In this document: piece by piece, positions 30,317 to 33,317 of the stretch
Position numbering within the stretch: position 1 is the first letter of the stretch
How the letters are laid out: the number at the start of each line of letters is the position of its first letter
Source: a virus
Reading direction: 5' to 3' (one strand)
Length of the DNA stretch: 33,317 nucleotides
Virus record (IMG/VR): IMGVR_UViG_3300047365_000033
Span: 1 to 33,317 of that record
Position numbers and translations under genes: made by a program
The notes under the pieces: model-generated
What the model was told of the DNA's origin: nothing
Databases searched by the model: none
What the model saw: the letters and a program-made list of their open reading frames with translations, nothing else

Positions 30317-30698
30317 CTGTCAAGCTTTCCGTCAGAACACCGTGTAAGAAGAGTTGGCGGGTCTCTTCGTAGTTGACTCGTCCTGGTGTGGTGTGTAAGG
30401 AGAGGATTTCTCTAGCAAAAGACTCCCGTCCATATTTTTTAATATCATCACTAAGTTCTGGACAACTTCCATAGTAGTTTCTCCAGTTACTTTCACTTGT
30501 AACTCTTCGCCGCTTCTTAGTTTGACCAGTATCTCTAGGCTTTCGTTTTTGCCAGAAGTATTTTCTACCGATGTAGGAACGGTTGGTGGTGCTACAGGCA
30601 ATCTTGTAAACAAAACCATAGTTGTCCCCAATAAGAGACCCGTCAAAGACGCTCCCACAATACATCCAGGGATTCGGATACTCTTTATTTTCTGCCAC
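30219..30698 (-). CDS. GIY-YIG-like endonuclease, 159 aa
   Basis: Contains GFVYKIACSTTNRSYIGRKY, a GIY...YIG core with Arg45, then a basic stretch (WQKRKPRDTGQTKKRRRVT) and NWRNYYGSCPELSDDIKKYG, as in SegE-like phage endonucleases common in T4-like cyanophages. These cut double-stranded DNA and often promote gene spread. The only upstream start is GTG 30696-30698, 8 nt inside the ATG of an overlapping frame; the alternative ATG is at residue 12. The single GGAGG site is better spaced for the overlapping frame. About 365 bp of this gene are thus potentially read in two frames. Confidence 0.82.
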   Translation of the reverse strand: MAENKEYPNPWMYCGSVFDGSLIGDNYGFVYKIACSTTNRSYIGRKYFWQKRKPRDTGQTKKRRRVTSESNWRNYYGSCPELSDDIKKYGRESFAREILSLHTTPGRVNYEETRQLFLHGVLTESLTDGTPAYYNSNILGRYYRKDYFDFGNNSGIDAC

Positions 30699-30706
30699 AT
30701 ACTCAT
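30332..30706 (-). CDS. Overlapping-frame membrane protein, 124 aa (possible dual coding)
   Basis: This frame starts at ATG 30704-30706, 7 nt after GGAGG and 15 bp after a late promoter motif, and runs inside the endonuclease gene in a different frame. The product has a basic N-terminus (MSMWQKIKSIRIPGC), a membrane helix (IVGASLTGLLLGTTMVLF), a Pro/Thr linker and a folded-looking domain (ESLEILVKLRSGEELQVKVT, then MEVVQNLVMILKN), ending KRPANSSYTVF. The topology, membrane anchor plus external domain next to a lysin, would suit a lysis accessory protein, but this is inference. It may instead be a chance frame; the initiation signals are the main argument for it. Confidence 0.5.
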   Translation of the reverse strand: MSMWQKIKSIRIPGCIVGASLTGLLLGTTMVLFTRLPVAPPTVPTSVENTSGKNESLEILVKLRSGEELQVKVTGETTMEVVQNLVMILKNMDGSLLLEKSSPYTPHQDESTTKRPANSSYTVF

Positions 30707-30720
30707 GATATAACCTCCAT

Positions 30721-30728
30721 TATTTATT
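30721..30728 (-). promoter_or_regulatory. Late promoter motif AATAAATA
   Basis: AATAAATA on the minus strand overlaps the stop of the 69-aa frame and lies 15 bp upstream of the ATG at 30706, followed by GGAGG. It would drive the endonuclease/124-aa region and the lysin late in infection. Confidence 0.6.
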
Positions 30729-30937
30729 CAGTCCCATGGGTCACGTATTTGTATTTTATTGCCTGCATTCGCCACGCTTGAGCGAGACTTGACGGACCCT
30801 TTGAGAGGAGATCTCTCTCCTCCTGATTGAGTCGGTTTGTCCGTAGGAGATCTTCCCTCCAACCAGGTAAAGAATATCTTATCACAACTGAAAACCAGCG
30901 AACGTATCTTTTTCAACATCTTGTTTAATACTCCCAA
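30728..30937 (-). CDS. Small basic hypothetical protein, up to 69 aa
   Basis: Frame MGVLNKMLKKIRSLVFSCDK, then FFTWLEGRSPTDKPTQSGGE and a basic Ser-rich tail ending KIQIRDPWD. It overlaps the 3' end of nrdB by 56 bp from the first ATG, less from the second ATG (30919), which has GGAG 11 nt upstream. It occupies the only gap between nrdB and the late promoter. No family recognised; it could be disordered. Confidence 0.5.
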   Translation of the reverse strand: MGVLNKMLKKIRSLVFSCDKIFFTWLEGRSPTDKPTQSGGERSPLKGSVKSRSSVANAGNKIQIRDPWD

Positions 30938-32072
30938 TTAGATATGATTCTACTTCTGTTTCCTGAGGAGCAACTTGCATACCTTTAGAAGATAACCAGT
31001 GCTCGGTCCATGGTAGAGGGTTGTTTGTGATAGGAGTATCAAAAATTGCCTTTAATCCAATAGACTTTAGACGACGATTAGCAGTCCACTCAACATACTT
31101 AGCAAGAAGTTTGTCATTAAGACCAATAAGAGAACCATCTTTAAACAAATACTCCGCCCAAGACTTCTCTTCTTCTACACACTCACGGAACATCTGATAT
31201 ACATTCTCTTCCTCTTCCTTAGCAATCTCGACCATCTCAGGATCATCACCTTCCAACCACTTTTTGATAATGTTCTTGGTAATAGTCATGTGTTGACTCT
31301 CATCTCTAGCAATGAGACCAATAATCTTAGCAGATCCTTCGAGAAGTTTGAGTTCACCAAAAGCAAATGAACAAGCAAATGATACGTAGAAACGAATACC
31401 TTCTAGGATGTAAACATTGACCACAGCACGATACAATTTACGCTTGAGTTCACGAAGTTCTATCTGTGCTGTTGGAACTTCATCCAAAGCATGTTCCCAT
31501 TGATTACCAGCACCCCATTCCTGTGCTGCCTGTAGAAACTCATCATAAGCACTAGTAACTGACTGTGCTCTAGCAAGAATCCTGTCATCATCTAAGATTT
31601 TATCAAAGACATCAGAAGGATCAGCATATACATTCTTGATAATGTGGGTGTAGGAGCGACTATGGATCATCTCCATGGTCTGCCAGATATTCATGGCACC
31701 CTCAAGCTCGGGTAGGCTGCAATAAGGCATGAAAGCCATGCCAGGACCACGACCTTGTACAGAGTCAAGGAGGATTTGATACTTAAGGTTCGACGTGAAG
31801 ATGTGTTTCTGTGCATCATTTAAAATTTGATAATCAGCGCGATCTTTTTGAAGAGATACCTCTTCAGGACGCCAGAAATAACCTAGTTGTTGCTGTGTAA
31901 GTTTATCAAACACAGGGTACTTAAACTTATCATATCTCTGAACCCCAAGAGGGGGTCCAAAGAACATTTTTTGCTTGGTGCTGTCAACAATGCTCGTATT
32001 AAACACCGTCATACCATCTACTTGACTACGCATTTGATTATTTGTTCTAAATTTTGCAACTGTCACAGTCAT
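30882..32072 (-). CDS. nrdB: Ribonucleotide reductase class Ia beta subunit (NrdB)
   Basis: NrdB carries the di-iron/tyrosyl radical cofactor that starts reduction of ribonucleotides by NrdA. All metal ligands are present with the E. coli spacing: Asp103, Glu134, His137, Glu224, Glu258 and His261, with radical Tyr141 in HSRSYTHII and the helix RFYVSFACSFAFGE. The C-terminus (EVESYLIGSIKQDVEKDTFA, then GFQL) is the peptide that docks into NrdA. The first ATG (32072) overlaps nrdA by 26 bp and has GAGGAGG just before it; ATG at 32012, giving MTVFNTSIVD, would better match the usual N-terminus. It makes dNTPs for phage replication together with NrdA. Confidence 0.98.
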   Translation of the reverse strand: MTVTVAKFRTNNQMRSQVDGMTVFNTSIVDSTKQKMFFGPPLGVQRYDKFKYPVFDKLTQQQLGYFWRPEEVSLQKDRADYQILNDAQKHIFTSNLKYQILLDSVQGRGPGMAFMPYCSLPELEGAMNIWQTMEMIHSRSYTHIIKNVYADPSDVFDKILDDDRILARAQSVTSAYDEFLQAAQEWGAGNQWEHALDEVPTAQIELRELKRKLYRAVVNVYILEGIRFYVSFACSFAFGELKLLEGSAKIIGLIARDESQHMTITKNIIKKWLEGDDPEMVEIAKEEEENVYQMFRECVEEEKSWAEYLFKDGSLIGLNDKLLAKYVEWTANRRLKSIGLKAIFDTPITNNPLPWTEHWLSSKGMQVAPQETEVESYLIGSIKQDVEKDTFAGFQL

Positions 32073-33317
32073 CCTCCTCGGTTTCTAAAATTTCTGATAA
32101 TAAATCTTGGACTTGATTTGGTTTCTCATCAATAGCATCTAACAAATCATCTTTGTTATCATATGTGTTTTGATAATAAGAAGTTTTCCATCCATACTTG
32201 TATGTCTTCAGGAAATCACCTGCCATAACAGATACTGGGACCTCATTATTGTCATAGTTCTCTGGATTATAACTCCAGTTGCCAGAAATTGCCTGATCAA
32301 AGAACTTCTGCATAGCAGCGACAACTTTAATGTATCCATCGTTGCCCTTCATATCCCATAGAAGAGTGTAATTATTCTTGAGAGTACCATACTGAGGAAC
32401 GATCTGTTTGAGTGGTCCTTTTTTAGACTTTTTAGTGGACAGATATCCTCTAGGTGGCTCGATTCCATTAGTTGCGTTTGACACAACGGAACTGCTCTCT
32501 GAAGGCATCTGTGCGGACAGTGTTGAGTGCCTAAGACCGTAGGTAGCGATAGATTCTCTAAGACTTTCCCAATCATGATTCAATTCCGTTCCACAGAACT
32601 CATCGATATCACGCTTGTAAGTGTCGATTGGGAGGATACCGTCTGCATACTTGGTTCTATCAAAATATCCACACCTGCCCTTCTCTTTAGCGATGGCATT
32701 ACTTGACTTGAGCAAGTAATATTGGAAAGATTCAGACAAGTCGTGGACGAGTTTCCATGCTGCGGGATCATCATAGTGTTCTCCATTTTTTGCTAGGTAA
32801 TGTGCGAGTCCGATATAACCAATACCAAGAGATCTACGATTCTTGGTGCTCAATTCTGCTGCTTCTACTGGATACTCCTGATAATCTACCAGTTCCTCCA
32901 GACCACGAACAGCAAGATCACAAATTTCTTCCAGTTCATCTTTCTTTGATACCTTACCTATGTTAACAGCAGACAAGATACACAAAGCAATCTCACCGTT
33001 AGGGTCATCGATATGCTGAAGTGGTTTTGTTGGGAGAGTGATCTCTTGACAAAGATTACTCATGTAAACTTTGTCTTTAAAGGACGAGTGTGAATTACAG
33101 TGGTCGATATTCATAAGATATAATCGACCAGTCTCTGCTCTCTCCTTCAAAATATCTAGGATAAGTTCCTGCGCCCCGATAGTCTTTCTTGGAATAAACT
33201 TATCTGATTCATAACGTACATAGAGATCGTCAAATGTATCAGTACCAAAAGCATCATAGAGACCTGGTACGTCATGCGGTGAGAAGAGGCTAATCTCTCC
33301 ATTCGCAATGAAACGTT
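32047..33317 (-). CDS. nrdA: Ribonucleotide reductase class Ia alpha subunit (NrdA), partial
   Basis: C-terminal 423 residues of the catalytic subunit; the 5' part lies beyond the right edge and the frame stays open to 33317. Visible motifs: LFSPHDVPGLYDAFG, RAETGRLYLMNIDHCNSHS, the radical-site loop SNLCQEITLPTKPL (Asn, Cys, Glu), the partner redox Cys in EIALCILSAVN, MPSESSSVVSNATNGIEPPR, the radical-transfer Tyr pair in TSYYQNT, and a C-terminal Cys pair CDSCKI that would be re-reduced by thioredoxin or glutaredoxin. The stop overlaps nrdB, so the two subunits are translationally coupled. Reduces NDPs to dNDPs. Confidence 0.98.
   Translation of the reverse strand, partial: RFIANGEISLFSPHDVPGLYDAFGTDTFDDLYVRYESDKFIPRKTIGAQELILDILKERAETGRLYLMNIDHCNSHSSFKDKVYMSNLCQEITLPTKPLQHIDDPNGEIALCILSAVNIGKVSKKDELEEICDLAVRGLEELVDYQEYPVEAAELSTKNRRSLGIGYIGLAHYLAKNGEHYDDPAAWKLVHDLSESFQYYLLKSSNAIAKEKGRCGYFDRTKYADGILPIDTYKRDIDEFCGTELNHDWESLRESIATYGLRHSTLSAQMPSESSSVVSNATNGIEPPRGYLSTKKSKKGPLKQIVPQYGTLKNNYTLLWDMKGNDGYIKVVAAMQKFFDQAISGNWSYNPENYDNNEVPVSVMAGDFLKTYKYGWKTSYYQNTYDNKDDLLDAIDEKPNQVQDLLSEILETEEDDCDSCKI

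Overview
The window looks like part of a T4-like cyanophage (cyanomyovirus) genome infecting marine Synechococcus or Prochlorococcus. The evidence is the mix of phage-borne photosynthesis genes (psbA, two hli genes, a plant-type ferredoxin petF), host-like metabolic genes (talC, class Ia nrdA/nrdB), a tRNA cluster, a long block of tail-fibre-like genes, and repeated T4-type late promoter motifs (CTAAATA or NATAAATA). Almost all genes are on the minus strand and many neighbours overlap by a few bases. The only plus-strand genes are three predicted exported proteins at 2801-4490.

Layout, left to right. 1-2735: photosynthesis block, all minus. A consensus sigma70-type promoter (2707-2735) drives hli, a 28-aa membrane peptide, petF, two hypothetical genes, a second hli and a 41-aa membrane peptide, ending at a hairpin terminator (1311-1349). 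Beyond it lie a 57-aa gene and psbA, which has its own promoter, a structured leader, and runs off the left edge. 2770-4490: three plus-strand genes for exported proteins behind a late promoter. 4390-6278: four minus-strand genes for small membrane or proline-rich proteins. 6306-26434: a 20-kb cassette of fibre and adhesin-like proteins (LamG, SPRY, C1q, YadA-like and 41-residue repeat regions), including a subtilisin-like protease fused to a cupredoxin-like domain. This cassette is bounded on both sides by a small 2-oxoglutarate/Fe(II)-oxygenase-like gene. 26451-29858: tRNA-Gly, a terminator, small hypotheticals, a DUF401-like membrane protein, a Phd-like antitoxin-type protein, talC, two small genes, and tRNA-Val, tRNA-Leu and tRNA-Arg. 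29867-33317: a SleB-like cell-wall hydrolase, a GIY-YIG-like endonuclease that shares its DNA with a second well-initiated reading frame, a small hypothetical, nrdB, and nrdA running off the right edge.

How it fits together. D1, Hli and ferredoxin probably sustain photosynthetic electron flow during infection, TalC redirects carbon toward the pentose phosphate pathway, and NrdAB makes dNTPs. The fibre cassette, expressed from several late promoters, would determine host binding. The modules shared between fibre genes suggest it evolves by domain shuffling. The least explained parts are the dual-frame region at 30332-30698 next to the lysin, the exported-protein trio with its internal and tail-to-tail overlaps, the protease-cupredoxin fusion, and the psbA leader with overlapping early and late promoter elements.
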